From Panagrolaimus kolymaensis (taxonomy: Eukaryota > Nematoda > Chromadorea > Rhabditida > Panagrolaimidae), in NCBI GenBank assembly GCA_028622995.1, contig JAJQJQ010000022.1, positions 2,542,001-2,606,000 on the forward strand: a DNA stretch of 64,000 nucleotides, given 5' to 3'. This document shows positions 53,036 to 64,000 of this stretch, in pieces. The stretch's first letter is position 1. Every line of letters starts with the position of its first letter. A program made the translations under genes and the position numbers. Under the pieces are notes generated by a model, which saw nothing but the letters and a program-made list of their open reading frames with translations, did no database searches and had not been told where the DNA came from.

Positions 53036-53270
53036 TAGGGTTGTCGATTTCCCGGGAATTTCCCGGGAAATGCCTAAGGGCATTTGGACATAATTCAAAT
53101 TAAGATTGGTTTTTTTATAAATTTGTAAAGAAAATATTAATTCACCATGCTTTTTCTATGTAATGCAAAAAAAATACATAAAAATAAGTCATGAATAAAA
53201 AGTTATGCTGAAATTTCCCGGGAAATTTTGCACGCAAGCGGGAAATTTCCCGGGAAATTCGACAACCCTA
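53036..53270. mobile_element. hAT-like miniature inverted-repeat element
   Basis: The 235-bp element begins TAGGGTTGTCGATTTCCCGG and ends CCGGGAAATTCGACAACCCTA, so the termini are reverse complements apart from one base. TAGGG-type ends with an 8-bp target duplication are typical of hAT elements. The flanks are GTTCGAAG on the left and CTTCGAAG on the right, identical at 7 of 8 positions. The interior is AT-rich and non-coding, with repeated TTTCCCGGGAA motifs. Confidence 0.7.
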
Positions 53271-54372
53271 CTTCGAAGCTAAAAATGCCATAAATTCATT
53301 GACATTCATTTTTCATTATAACCAATTCTTGCGTAAAACTAATCCATCAATGACCTTATTCCTCTCATCTAGATATAAGTTCCTGAATCCACAAAAAAAA
53401 ACAATTTCCTTCTTAAAAAATTAAACTATAATTCATTTTTTTAATAACTAAAAATAACTACAATTTCTCAATCATTTTTTAAAACTATAAAAACGTGAGA
53501 GAAAAAAATTTACGTCATTTATGGCTTTTTTTAAATCTTCAAAAATAAAATGGTCACAACCACCTTCCTTTCTATTCAACATCCACCATTTTGATTTCAT
53601 TCATAAAAAAAGCTAATTCAACCAAACTTCCGCTACGTTTAAAAACTTTTCAGTTTTATAAAAAGATTAAATCATCATCTTTGAGCTTCCTTAAAATCTT
53701 TTTATATTAAACTTTGAATAATAAAAAGGAAACTTATTTGGATGAGAAAAACATTTTTTCCTCATGTGTCTTTTTAATTTTAATGATGACGTAAAAAATG
53801 TGTTCAAACATAATAAATGGCTTCATTTTTTCTTCAAAAATGGCTTGAAATAAAAGAAGTTAAAAACATGTTTGAAACAACAAAAAATACGCATCTAATA
53901 TAAGAAAGAGGAAATTGGATTAATACTTAAAAGTGTTGTTCGAGTTTGTCACTGTTTCTGACTGAGTCATCTTGGAATGGATGAACTCAAGATTTATTAA
54001 CTTTATTTTTTTATCTTTGACGTATTAAAAATTAAGTTTAGAATGTCACATTTGAAGTTTGGAAAAACGCAATAAAAATTTTAAATATTGATATTTTTCA
54101 TAATGGCTTTTCTTAAATTCTAATATTAACCATGCATCTTTATCATATTCGATAAAAATGAAGCCCTGATTTGAAATATAACCAATTTAATTATGTATCT
54201 TCAAACGTTTTCAAAAAACATAAATAGCTGAAATTGTGCAAACAATTTTACATATTTTCACGCAAAATGCGTGGGAAAATTTGAAAATTTGCATAACATC
54301 CATTTTAACTCATTTGCTTTGCTTTCCTTAAATTTTTTCTAATTGTTTCATTGTTTGATTTCTCTCTCAACA

Positions 54373-57300
54373 ATGTTTGGTTGTGTGATATTCATCTTGT
54401 TGCTGTCTTCTGTAACATCTTCATCAAGCAATTATTTGGATAAGATTATCTTTGATTCAGTTAATGGTACAAAAGTGGTAAATCTCTATGTTTTTGAAAA
54501 TGTGAAGTTTACTTTGGAATCATCTGATACAGGCTCGTTTGAATTCAATATACTTGATTATCAATGTAATAGTGATAACTTTGAGTAAGTGCTTTAAATA
54601 ACATTTGCCATACGGGTTTGAAGTTTTAGAATTTGTTGAGTATCTTTTTGTCTAACATAACCTTTATTTTTAGAATGTCATTATCATCAAGTGGTGAACC
54701 TGTTTTCTTTCAAATAAACAATGCAGATACATTCAAGTTTTATCAGAAAGATGTATTAATTCCTATAATTAATGGCTTTTACACCACTTTCTTCCAAGTA
54801 TGGCGTGTTTATAAACAAGGAAAGTTGGATTTCAAGAAGTCTCCAATAAATTATTATTTGCTTGATGTTAAAGTTATCTCTGGATGGAAGAAAGGTGAAG
54901 GTTGTCCATTTCTTATCGAATTTGTAAGTTATAATTTACCTTATCAAAACTAATAGTTTATCTTTTTATAGCCTTCAACATCTCTCATGGTTCAAGATAA
55001 CACCTTGAAGCTTGATCCATCGTCGCTTTCAATTCCATCTGATTACATCGCTGTTGATAATCTTACAACCATTTCGAAAGGAATCAGCAACGATAGCAAA
55101 GGAATTTCGTTCAGTCTTGGTATCGTTGAAAAGAGCAAAACATTTGAATTATTGCACTTTCCTGGATCGAATTCGCCTATTTACACGCTTGAAGGATCTT
55201 CAAATTGTGCAATTTTCAAAGCGAAGCTCATCTTTAATGAAGATCCAAATTGCTACATCCTAATTCAAAGGAACGATAAAACGTTTAACATTGAAATGTG
55301 TAAGTATTTTTAAAACTGCCGAAGACTATGTGCTGAAACCTTTAAAACTGCAATAAATACATTTTTAGCTTCGGAAACTAAAGATGACAAGAACATTGGG
55401 GCCTTACCTGCGGTAAGTCCCTCAAACTAAACAAATAATCACACAAAGAAAATTTACGAAACCGTTACATTTTTACAATCATAACGTGGACATTGGGTTC
55501 TTTTAGGTAGTTTTTTAGTACCCTAAAGAGTGCACAATGTACCTGTTTTTAGGAATTAAAATTAAAAAATAAAGAGAGGAGTACATTGTTTTTCAAATAA
55601 AAAATGCAGTGCTTAAATACCCATGTGTGTCTACAACAATACAATACAATTAAATTAAACAACAGGTTCCTCGCGTTCACATTATATTTTCATGTTAAAT
55701 TTTGGAGCCCTGCCTAACGGCAGACCTCCTAAATTTACAAAACAAATCATCTCCAATAATTAATGGGTTTTTCGGTCCATGCATTTCCATATCACTCATA
55801 TTCAGCTACATCTTAACCCCTTCGAGGTCCATTACATACGCCAAATTACATATGGGCCCTTCGAGCCGCAAAACCTAATTTGACCCAAAAACCGCCAAAT
55901 AACAACCCAAACACCATCAAATATTAACACAAAGACAACAAAAAACCATTAAATATCCACCAAACTATTCACCCAAACATCATCAAGCATCCACATAGTA
56001 TATATTTTATTGCAATAACAATAAACAACAGGGCCCTTTGGTTAAACATTCCATTTTCATGGTTAATTTTGGGGCCCTGCCTTCGGCAGACCCTCAAAAT
56101 TTACGATATAAATCGTCTAAAATTATCAACGGTTTCTTCGGGCCACGCATTCCATACATCATTAAATATCAACCCGAAAACAACATCAAACATCCCACCA
56201 AAAACCATCTTACATCCCACCAAAAACAACTAAACATTCGCCCAAATACAACTAAATGTCCACCCAAAAGCCACCCAAAAGTCATCCAAAAGCCACCAAA
56301 TATTAACCCAAAAACCTCTAAATATCCACCTAAAAATTTCAATGCAGACAATCAGAGAAAAAACAAATTTTTCACTTCCAAAAATGCTTTCAAAAAAACA
56401 AAGGGAAACTTTCGTGTCGAGAAAATTTTCAAAAAATGCAAATTTAAACTGGTCAAAACATATCAATATTTGACTCTCCGAAGCGTGAGACCAACATATT
56501 CGGAATCAGCGTAAAAAACTGATCTAGGCTATCGGGGCAAAACAAAACAAAAGCAGAACCGACATACAGACAGACAGAAACGACACTCCAATTTAAAAAG
56601 GAAGATATTAAGATTGAATCGGCTTCAAGCATTATGTTCTTCTTTGATGATTCCTATGTTTATTTCAAGTTCAATGATCCATTTGTTCGTGTGCTTTCTT
56701 TGGAGTTGGCTGGTGTTGGTGGTGATTCAAAAAATTTGACTCAATTTCGTATTGAAACTGGTGAAGTTGGTGGCCAAGAAGAATGTCAAAGGGAAATGAA
56801 ATTGTTTATTGTGAGTTAGTTTACTAGTCTTTTCAATGCCTTTTTACATATTCAAAATCAAAGACTTCATATTCTTTTTTTAGGGAAGTGAAGTAAAACT
56901 CTTGCGTTCAACTCTTACGACGACAACTCTTCCAATTACAACAACAACAAAAAATCATTTCGCCATTTCTACGAATGCTGTTCAAGATGCTTCTTCATCA
57001 CCTGCTACTCTTATTATTATTGTTGTGTAAGCTCTTTTATTTAAAGATTCCATTTATTTAACATTCTTTTTTTAGAGTTGTCTGTTTGGTTGTGATTGCT
57101 GTCATCGCTGGTGTTACATATTATTGTATCAAGAAGCGTCAAAAGAAAAAGCATCGTAAAAGTCCACCAACAGTTCTTCTTGATCCTTCAATAAGTCAGC
57201 ATGAAATGTTCCTAAGCAAGATTGAAATTCCTAAGAATGAACCACCTCCGACAAAAGCTCCAATAAATGTCAAACCTCCTCCTGTTAATCCTTCGCAAAA

Positions 57301-58369
57301 GAAATCAAATGATGACAAAGTCAAAGCAAAGCCGGGAAAGTCTCTTGAAAAAAAGAAAACCGTTGAAGAACCGAAAACAGCAAAATCCGTTCGATTTGAT
57401 CCTAACTTTATCAAGAATACTGTTCCAGCATCATGGTTAGCTGCAGCACAATTTTATGAAGAAGAACCTGCAAGTGAAAGATCCTTGGATTGGGCGAATA
57501 TTCCACAAAAAGGTCTCTTGGTTGATAACTTTTGGGATTTGTTTCCATTTATCAAAGTTGATGCTTTTGGTGAAGTTGAACCTGGTGGAAATAACTACAT
57601 ATTCTTCTTAGTTCGTGATTTGACGAAAAAAGAAGTAAGTTTTATCTTTTAACTTCTTTTTATTTTACATGTTTTCCTTTTTCAGAACAAGGTCTTCCGT
57701 AAACTGGGTGCTCGATTATCTGAACCTGTGGATGAAGAAGCATTTGAAACAATTGAAAATGAAGGTGAAAAATCTGCTGGAAAACCTGATGCTACGGTCG
57801 TTCGAGTATTTATTCTATCTCATGATCCGCCAGCAATTGAATGCATCGTTTATGGAAAGCTTCCATCATTCTTCTTCTCATTTCTAAATTGCCGACATTG
57901 CATTGAGGATAAAACGAAATTCTTCAATAATAAATCAAATCTATCTCAAGCTCTTCGCGAACTTCCACTTGGTCATCATATTCTTACTCAATTTGGTAAT
58001 GGAACAAATTTCAAAAATTCGTAAGTCATATTTTTTATCACTTTTGATATTAATACATCCTTCAATACTATTAAAATACAGTGCATTTTTAGAACTCAAC
58101 TTCAAACGATCTATGCATTCAAAGGGGGTCGTCAAATTATTCCGTTAACATTGAAATATGGAACTTATATGCATGCAAACATGCTTCAACTTCGTGTACG
58201 AAAAACTTCAAAGAATACAACGACAACTGGTGATGACCGTGATCGAAAAGCGCGTCCTCCTCCTCCTCCAACTCAACCAAAGAAGAAGAAAGCTGAGAAA
58301 ACAAATAAAACTCAAGATGTCACAGCTACAACTCAACCTTCAATTACATCGGAAACTCAACAATATTAA
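54373..58369 (+). CDS. Uncharacterised type I membrane protein (785 aa)
   Basis: Nine exons: 54373..54584, 54674..54923, 54972..55299, 55369..55412, 56601..56810, 56884..57026, 57076..57634, 57686..58020 and 58093..58369. A signal peptide (1-17, MFGCVIFILLLSSVTSS) is followed by an ectodomain of about 370 residues ending in a Thr-rich stalk. One transmembrane span (about 389-412, LIIIVVVVCLVVIAVIAGV) precedes the stop-transfer KKRQKKKHRK. The cytoplasmic part has a Pro/Lys-rich linker, then a compact-looking region of about 230 residues (WANIPQKGLLVDNFWDLFPF to YGTYMHANMLQLRVRK), and a Lys/Pro/Thr-rich end with five consecutive prolines. I recognise no domain, and no kinase or phosphatase motif is seen. 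The acceptor of exon 5 is not fixed: 56600 and 56612 are both in frame, because repeats fill the preceding intron. Confidence 0.75.
55655..56345. repeat. Two-copy composite repeat inside an intron
   Basis: Two diverged direct copies of a core of about 140 bp (55655-55798 and 56022-56160; both start near AAACAACAGG) are each followed by an array of degenerate CCACCAAAAACAACTAAATA-like units (about 55880-55995 and 56165-56345, period near 20-24 nt). Each core carries a CTGCC...GGCAG hairpin. The open frame across the second array (56038-56514) is a by-product of the repeat. Confidence 0.65.
56470..56582. repeat. GC-richer repeat tail ending in a GACA tract
   Basis: This segment has GACTCTCCGAAGCGTGAG, then GATCTAGGCTATCGGGGC, and finishes in ACATACAGACAGACAGA. 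Its composition differs from its surroundings, and a short tetranucleotide run at one end is seen in 3' ends of some non-LTR elements. No reverse-transcriptase coding is present, so the class is open. It adjoins the exon starting at 56601. Confidence 0.35.
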
Positions 58370-58857
58370 ATTTAGAGCTTTATTTTGTATTTATGATTTT
58401 ATTTTAACTTAATTATTGTATAATAAATATTTTTATAGACAAATTGTCTTTTAACAACTTTTTTTTGAAAATGAAATATTAAAATTGGGATTAATATTTG
58501 AACTTTGATTATTTTTTTTAATCATCATCAGGGAAAGCATGTCCTTTTTAAAAATATTACTTTCTTTTTTTGAAAATGTTTTAAAATTTTGTCGCTTTTT
58601 TTAGTACAACAATGAGCATTCTTGGTATAATTTTTTTTGTTGCTCAAGTATGGAATATTATTGCTTCTTGTTGTTGTCTCCGAAACCACTTCAAGGCGCA
58701 TACACAATAAACTTAAAAACTTTCTTTATTTTGATTTTTTTATTTCATGTAAAATCTCGATTATTACCTCAAACCTCAAATATTTTGATCAAAAAAGTAT
58801 AAAAGTATTTTGGTTCTGTTTTCGAATTCATTTACCTCCAAACTTTCACTTCCAAAA

Positions 58858-59267
58858 ATGAAGCAATTTCCATTTTCACTGTCGTTGATCGCTGTTTTAA
58901 TTGTTACCGAACCTTCTGTAGCTTGTTTTGGTTGTGGCGGATTCGATTATGGAGGTTGCTGTGGCGGTTATGGTGGTGGATTAGGCTATGGTGGCGGATT
59001 TGGAGGTGGCTATGGAGGTTATGGAGGATACGGCGGCGGCATGGGATATGGTGGTGGAATTGGATATGGAATGGGTGGATATGGCATGGGCGGGATTTGT
59101 TGTGGAGGCGGTAAGACTTTTAATTTGAAAAATTTGCATTGGAATTGGATATTATCGTTTCAGGTTACGGTGGTGGATTCATAGGTAAAAGAGACACGGA
59201 CTCTAAAACTAAGCTTATTCCAAGATATGAAAGCGTTGTTATTGAAGTTGATCATAAAAGCAGTTAA
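58858..59267 (+). CDS. Glycine-rich secreted peptide precursor
   Basis: Two exons, 58858..59110 and 59164..59267, encode 118 aa. A signal peptide (about 1-22, MKQFPFSLSLIAVLIVTEPS, then VA) precedes a Gly/Tyr-rich block (23-90) of GYGGG, GGYGGYGG and GYGMGG repeats with several Cys pairs. A dibasic KR at 93-94 (GGFIGKRDTD) comes before a charged tail of 24 residues. Nematode Gly/Tyr-rich peptides of this kind include the YGGYG neuropeptide-like and caenacin antimicrobial peptides and cuticle-associated glycine-rich proteins. The KR site suggests proprotein processing. Function among these cannot be decided from sequence. Confidence 0.75.
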
Positions 59268-60326
59268 TTTTCCTTTCCCTCTGTTTTTTTGGTTATGTTT
59301 ACGAAGGACACATTTTTGTTTTTATATATAAACTATAAATAAAAAAATCCACACCGATAATTACAAACATGCGCGCGCAAGAAAAAAAAAACAGTTTTAA
59401 GCAGTGATCAAATATAGTATGTGTCATTCAAAGATCCTTCTGGAAATGAAAAGAATGTTGTCAAATAACAAAAAAATAAAGTAAAGACAAAATTAAAAGT
59501 TTACAATAAAAATTTTTTTATGAATTAAATATTTTTCGGATCATTTTTGTGTTAATTTGTTTATGTAAAATTACCGCTTCTAATTATTTTGAAATCGTAA
59601 TTGAGACAATCATTCATTACAGTCCAGATAATTTCGATCATAACAAATGTGTGCATATAGTTTCTGTTTACAATTCACTGTAGTTTGTAACATTAAGTAA
59701 TGTTCTTGTTTTTCTAAACTCATTTCCAAAAAAATGTGATCACCCCAATTAAAAAAAATTCGGAGAAAATATATGACTTTCCATTTTACTTGAATTTTCT
59801 GCCTGTCTTCTCAAAGTAAACACAAACCCATCATCCTCAGTAAATAGAAAAGAAAAAATAAGGCTGAACTTATTTGGCAACAGCAAAAAAGGTGACAAGT
59901 TTAAAGAAGAGACACGAATTAGATGGATGTTTGTCTGATTTCTTCCAATCAAGGGAGTCAAAAGAAGAAGATGAAAGTGTCAAAACGTGTGTTGCTTGTT
60001 GTTGTTTTTTCTTCGAATGAACACGCGCAACCACTTTTAATTTTTCTCCCATATCGCCTTCAGCCTAGTAGGACAATTTTTTGACGCAAACATTTTTGCC
60101 CCGCGGGGTTGAAACATTCATTACTTGTTTCAAAGGTTACGAAATGAATTTATTTTTTTAAAGCTGAATCAAAAATAGGGGTTTTATTGGAACAGCCTCG
60201 GAACCATTTTGTGCAATTTCAAGCGGATCATAGATAGGACGCTTTTTTTTGATAGATAAAGTTTTTAAGCTATTATAAAAGTTTGTTTAATTTTAGGCAC
60301 TTTAGTTTCTCACAAATATAACAGAG
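59268..60326. other. Intergenic region upstream of the PTR gene
   Basis: No gene is seen. The region contains the 3' UTR of the glycine-rich gene (AATAAA-like signals near 59338) and the PTR upstream DNA. An AATTTTAG acceptor near 60295 could be the trans-splice site of the PTR mRNA. Confidence 0.45.
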
Positions 60327-63300
60327 ATGTTGGATTCGGTGAGTGATGATTCGAAATCACAATTTTCAACTACAAGCGAAGGTGAAACAATATTTATTCG
60401 TGGAGTTCATAGATTTTTCCGATGTCTTGGTAGATTTGTAGCAAGGCATGCAATTGCTGTTATCGTTATTTGCACTCTTATTACTGTAGTGGGTGTTGTT
60501 AAAATTAAACATACACCGTAAGTTTTTTTTATTTTAACTGCAGCAGTCATAATGGATAAACTTTAGCAAAAAGAGTGATCTCTCTGGTTATGCTCCATAT
60601 GGGGCAAGATCGAGGCATGAATTAGCTGCATATGAACAATTTTTTGATTATCAAGGTCAAGGAATTAAAGTTTTAGTTATGCTTATGGCAAAAGATAATG
60701 GAACAATGACGAGGGATTCACATTTAAATGAAACTGTTTTTGTAAGTTTAATTGTTAAATCAAAAGGCATTATTGTGGAAGTTAAAGAAACAAACAACAT
60801 TCATTTTCCAATGTTTCTTTTAACCTTTTTTCATTCGCGCAAAAAAATATTTTAATGAATCAGAGACAAAAAAATGTTGTTTGAACTCGATGCGATCGTC
60901 AAATTGATAAAAGATGATCAAAAATGTCTCAAAGTCATGCGCACTTTTTAAAATTCTCCAGAAAAAAAATAAATTATTGTAGAAAAATGTGTAAAAAATT
61001 TTATTAGTTTCACATTTAAAAATTTTGTGGAATTTTTTCCGACAAATTAGTTATAAAAGTTTTTGTTTCTCTTTTTTCAGTGGTGACAAAATTCGCTAAA
61101 CTCTCACCTTTTTTGTTACGCTTTAAACTTTCATTAATTGAATTAGATTTAATGTAAACAAAAAGTATCTATTTTGGTGTTAGGAAAATTAAAAAATTTC
61201 TAAACTATAAGAAAAAAAATTTTTCAGGTGATAGATTTAATATCAAAAAATTTTACGATTTATAATTCGAGAGAGAAAAAGAATGAAGGCTTTGATGAAT
61301 ATTGTTATGGATTTTGTTTATACAATGAACCAATCAGGCAATTTTATGTAATTAAAACTATTCAGAAAAACAATATCAACAAAGTAAAGACTTTTAGAAT
61401 GGAATTCAAATACAAAAATTAAATCCAACAAGTCGAGTGAATTTAAGTTATCCATTAACGAGCATGTTTGGGCGAACTTTTAGTTTGCAACCAAATTTCT
61501 TTGGAGTTGAAACTTATTCAGAAAAGGAGATAACAGAAATGCAAGCTCGAAATGAAACAATTTTAACCAATATGAAAGATGTAAAAATGATTTTACTTCA
61601 ATTTCGTGGAGAAAGGGACGAATCTTGGAGTGATGAACAAATTAAAGAATATGAAAATTCTATTTCTGAATTCTTTATAAAGTTTGTTTAAACTTTAATG
61701 CTTTATTTTTGTGATAAAGGCCTTCGTTTTTAGCAAATATAAAAGTGATAATCTTCGAGTTTTGGTTATCTCAAATTCTTTTGCCCAAAAAGAAATCCAA
61801 CGAGGTGGATTGAGACTTCAACCTTTCCTTTTGGTTGGTTTTGCAATTATGACTATTTTTACTGTGATTACTACGCTTATAAGTGCAGCATTTGCTCATC
61901 AATGTACTTGGTATAAAGTAAGTTTTCTCACTATCTTTAATTTTAACTTGAAATTTTCATTTCTAGATTATCAATGCTGTGACAGCTTGCATCGTTCCAT
62001 TCTTTTCTTGCGGGGCGGCATTTGGAATGCTATTTTTTGCTGGATTTCGATTTGGTCCAATCATTTTAGTCACACCTTTTTTGATTCTTGCCATAGGAGT
62101 TGATGATAGCTTTTTAATGATGCATGCATGGCAAAGAATTGTATCCAAACTTCGTAAACATCCACATCCAGATGATTCAATTGAATATCGAATTGCGGAA
62201 GTGTTAGCCGAATCGGGACCATCCATAACTATTTCAGCTTTAACTAATATTATGGCATTCATAGTTGGAGCATTAACTTCTCCTCCAGAAGTTGAATTAT
62301 TTTGTATCACTAATGCTTGCGCCCTTTTCGTGGATACATGTTTTAGTGGTAATTATTATATTAACTTTCGAACGTCTCCAAGTATTTTGGATTTTCAGTA
62401 ACCCTATATGCCGCAATTATGGCACTTTGTGGTCAACAAGAAATGAAAACTGAACATCAAACAAGCGCTTCATCAATAAATTTGAGAGAACATCTTCGAT
62501 CTGCAAAAAATGCATGTTATGCCTTTTTGGATACTTATATTAATTTGTTAACTAAAGTATCAGTTTCCATCTTCATCATGTTTCTCCTTGCTGGATATCT
62601 TGCATTAACTGCTTACGTGAGTACTTTGCATTTTTTCTGTCATTTAGCAAATTTTATGCCATTACACATCGAGCTTTTAATGAAAACATATATTTTGTAT
62701 TTGCAGGGAACCCTAAATCTCGGTATTGATTTAAGCACTCGCAAATTTTTCCTCCATGATAGTATTCTACTTGAAGCTGATGCTTATCGCTCCAAATATG
62801 TTATTCCTTATTTTACTCCTGCCGCAATTATTGTAAATAATCCTGGAAATCTTTCTGATCCTCAACGAATCAAGCAACTCAATGGCTTTGTTGAAAGATT
62901 TGAAACAATGAATAATTCCATTGGAGCTGATGCAACTAAATATTTTCTTCGTGATTATGAAGAATACAAAGATCCTTTTGGAGATTTGCCAACTGGAATC
63001 AAACCTTTTAATGCCAATGATTTGACAGATTTCCTCGCATGGCCGGAGTATAGTTTTTGGAAAGGATTTTTGAAGGTTAAAAACGATTCAAATGGAGATA
63101 AAATTTTGGATAAATTCTTTTTTAATGTTGGATTCCAAGGAAAGGAACTTGTTAGTTGGGAAGAAAGAGGTAGACTTTTGCACGCATGGAGAAATGTAGT
63201 TGATAAATATCAGTGAGCTTTGCTACAAGGATAAATGTTTACCTAAAATAGTGAAATTTTAGAGATACTTTTAATGCCACAGTATTCTCCGATGACGCTC

Positions 63301-63990
63301 TATTCCTTGATCTCATTGAAGTTATTCCATCCGTATCATGGCAAAGCGCTGCGGCAACTTTGGTATGCATGGCCATCGCTTGCTTCCTCTTTATGTTTGA
63401 TCCATTTACCATAATTGTTGCAACATTAAATATTTGTTCAATATGCCTTGGAATCTTTGGTTTTCTTCATTTTTGGTCAATTTCTCAAGATCCAATTATG
63501 ATGGCAGCTGTTATTATGTCTATTGGTTTCAGTGTTGATATTCCCGCTCATATTGCTTTTCATTATTATCGAACTGGAATTACAGGATCAAATGCTGATC
63601 CACCCGTTCAAGCACGACTCAAACATACTCTTGCTGCCGTTGGTTTTCCAGGTAAACTACACAGCTATCATAATCTCTCTCACAATATTCTTAAAATTTT
63701 TAGTTCTCCAAGCTGGAATTTCAACAATTTTATGTGTATTAAGTTTATTAATGGTTCCAATGTATATGAGCGAAGTATTTGTTAAAACAATGTTTCTTTG
63801 CATTACCTTGGGATTACTTCATGGTTTATTTATTATGCCAGCTATTTTCAATCTTTATTATGTTATCAAACACAAATGCTTTAGAAGAACAAAGGATAAG
63901 CCCGAAATAAAAAATGTTACATTAAAAGGTGTAAGGTTTTTTGATGATTTTGAAAAACCAAAAAGACCCAATGCAGTTACACCAGCATGA
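60327..63990 (+). CDS. Patched-related (PTR) sterol-sensing-domain membrane protein
   Basis: Ten exons: 60327..60517, 60567..60741, 61228..61347, 61398..61681, 61734..61917, 61967..62348, 62399..62616, 62707..63212, 63263..63651 and 63704..63990; 911 aa, complete. TM1 (about 39-58) is followed by an extracellular domain and then a sterol-sensing/RND block with GVDDSFLMMHAW (GVDD at 362-365). After a second ectodomain comes the second RND repeat with IGFSVDIPAHIAFHYYRTG (about 776-794). These acidic residues in TM4 and TM10 correspond to the proton-relay positions of RND transporters. Nematode PTR proteins are expanded relatives of Patched/PTCHD, with known roles in moulting, cuticle and epithelial trafficking. 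The short cytoplasmic tail ends RPNAVTPA. I cannot match it to an individual ptr gene. Confidence 0.93.
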
Positions 63991-64000
63991 AAAAAAGGTA

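Larger units (their letters stand above)
44707..54372. other. Longest gene-free interval
   Basis: 9.7 kb, AT-rich. It contains two short inverted-repeat elements, listed separately at 46955-47153 and 53036-53270. The frame at 47616-47819 looks faintly protein-like but has no splice partner or family match. Otherwise I see only homopolymer-derived frames and no RNA genes. Confidence 0.5.

Noticed and set aside
53028..53036. GGTTCGA resembling a tRNA T-arm
   Set aside because: It is the flank of the hAT-like element; no cloverleaf can be drawn around it.
56038..56514. 158-codon frame over the composite repeat
   Set aside because: Lys/Pro/Asn periodicity reflects the degenerate CCAAAAA array; it lies within an intron of the membrane-protein gene.
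58611..58709. Short hydrophobic frame ahead of the glycine-rich gene
   Set aside because: 33 codons, Cys-rich end, overlapping equally open alternative frames; a chance or relic signal peptide cannot be told apart.
60100..60150. CCCCGCGGGG palindrome and a GAAAC...GTTTC dyad upstream of the PTR gene
   Set aside because: Short dyads of this length are expected by chance; no adjacent promoter signal supports them.

Overview
The window is nematode genomic DNA. It is strongly AT-rich, with long A and T runs. Most coding introns are about 45-80 nt and end in TTTTCAG or TTTTTAG. Several start codons sit just behind AG acceptors, as expected for spliced-leader trans-splicing. The gene set is typical of nematodes: lin-29, two DMSR-type peptide receptors, a patched-related (PTR) protein, and a glycine-rich secreted peptide. 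The species cannot be named from the sequence. No rRNA, tRNA, CRISPR array, operon or bacterial feature was seen. All gene models below were built by hand from splice sites and reading frame, and every intron phase closes.

Layout. 1-1567 (+): 3' end of a Rab11-FIP class II protein, with an unusual in-frame 81-codon extension behind its UGA stop. 2450-3506 (-): myeloid leukemia factor (MLF). 4569-6629 (+): CHERP, a SURP/CID splicing-associated protein, lacking the vertebrate SR and G-patch tail. 6740-7360 (-): Achaete-scute-type bHLH factor, tail-to-tail with CHERP. 8190-8474 (+): possible decayed coding fragment. 12877-28232 (+): lin-29, the five-zinc-finger heterochronic regulator, split by a 13.6 kb intron. 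30273-31088 (+): KCTD-type BTB protein, tail-to-tail with 31155-32857 (-), a WDR61/SKI8-like WD40 protein with a long acidic tail.

39134-41150 (+) and 42637-44706 (-) are convergent paralogous DMSR-type GPCRs, with a 73-residue single-span membrane protein (41939-42160, +) between them. 54373-58369 (+) is an unrecognised 785-residue type I membrane protein, one of whose introns carries a composite repeat. 58858-59267 (+) is a glycine-rich secreted peptide. 60327-63990 (+) is a complete 911-residue PTR protein. The gene-free stretches (7.4-12.9, 28.2-30.3, 32.9-39.1 and 44.7-54.4 kb, and the large lin-29 intron) are AT-rich and homopolymer-laden. They hold at least three hairpin-like miniature elements.

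The most useful leads are the UGA readthrough candidate, a candidate internal promoter and first exon for a short lin-29 isoform, and two related TTAA-flanked inverted-repeat elements. I found no coherent new multi-gene system. The genes look like independent neighbours.
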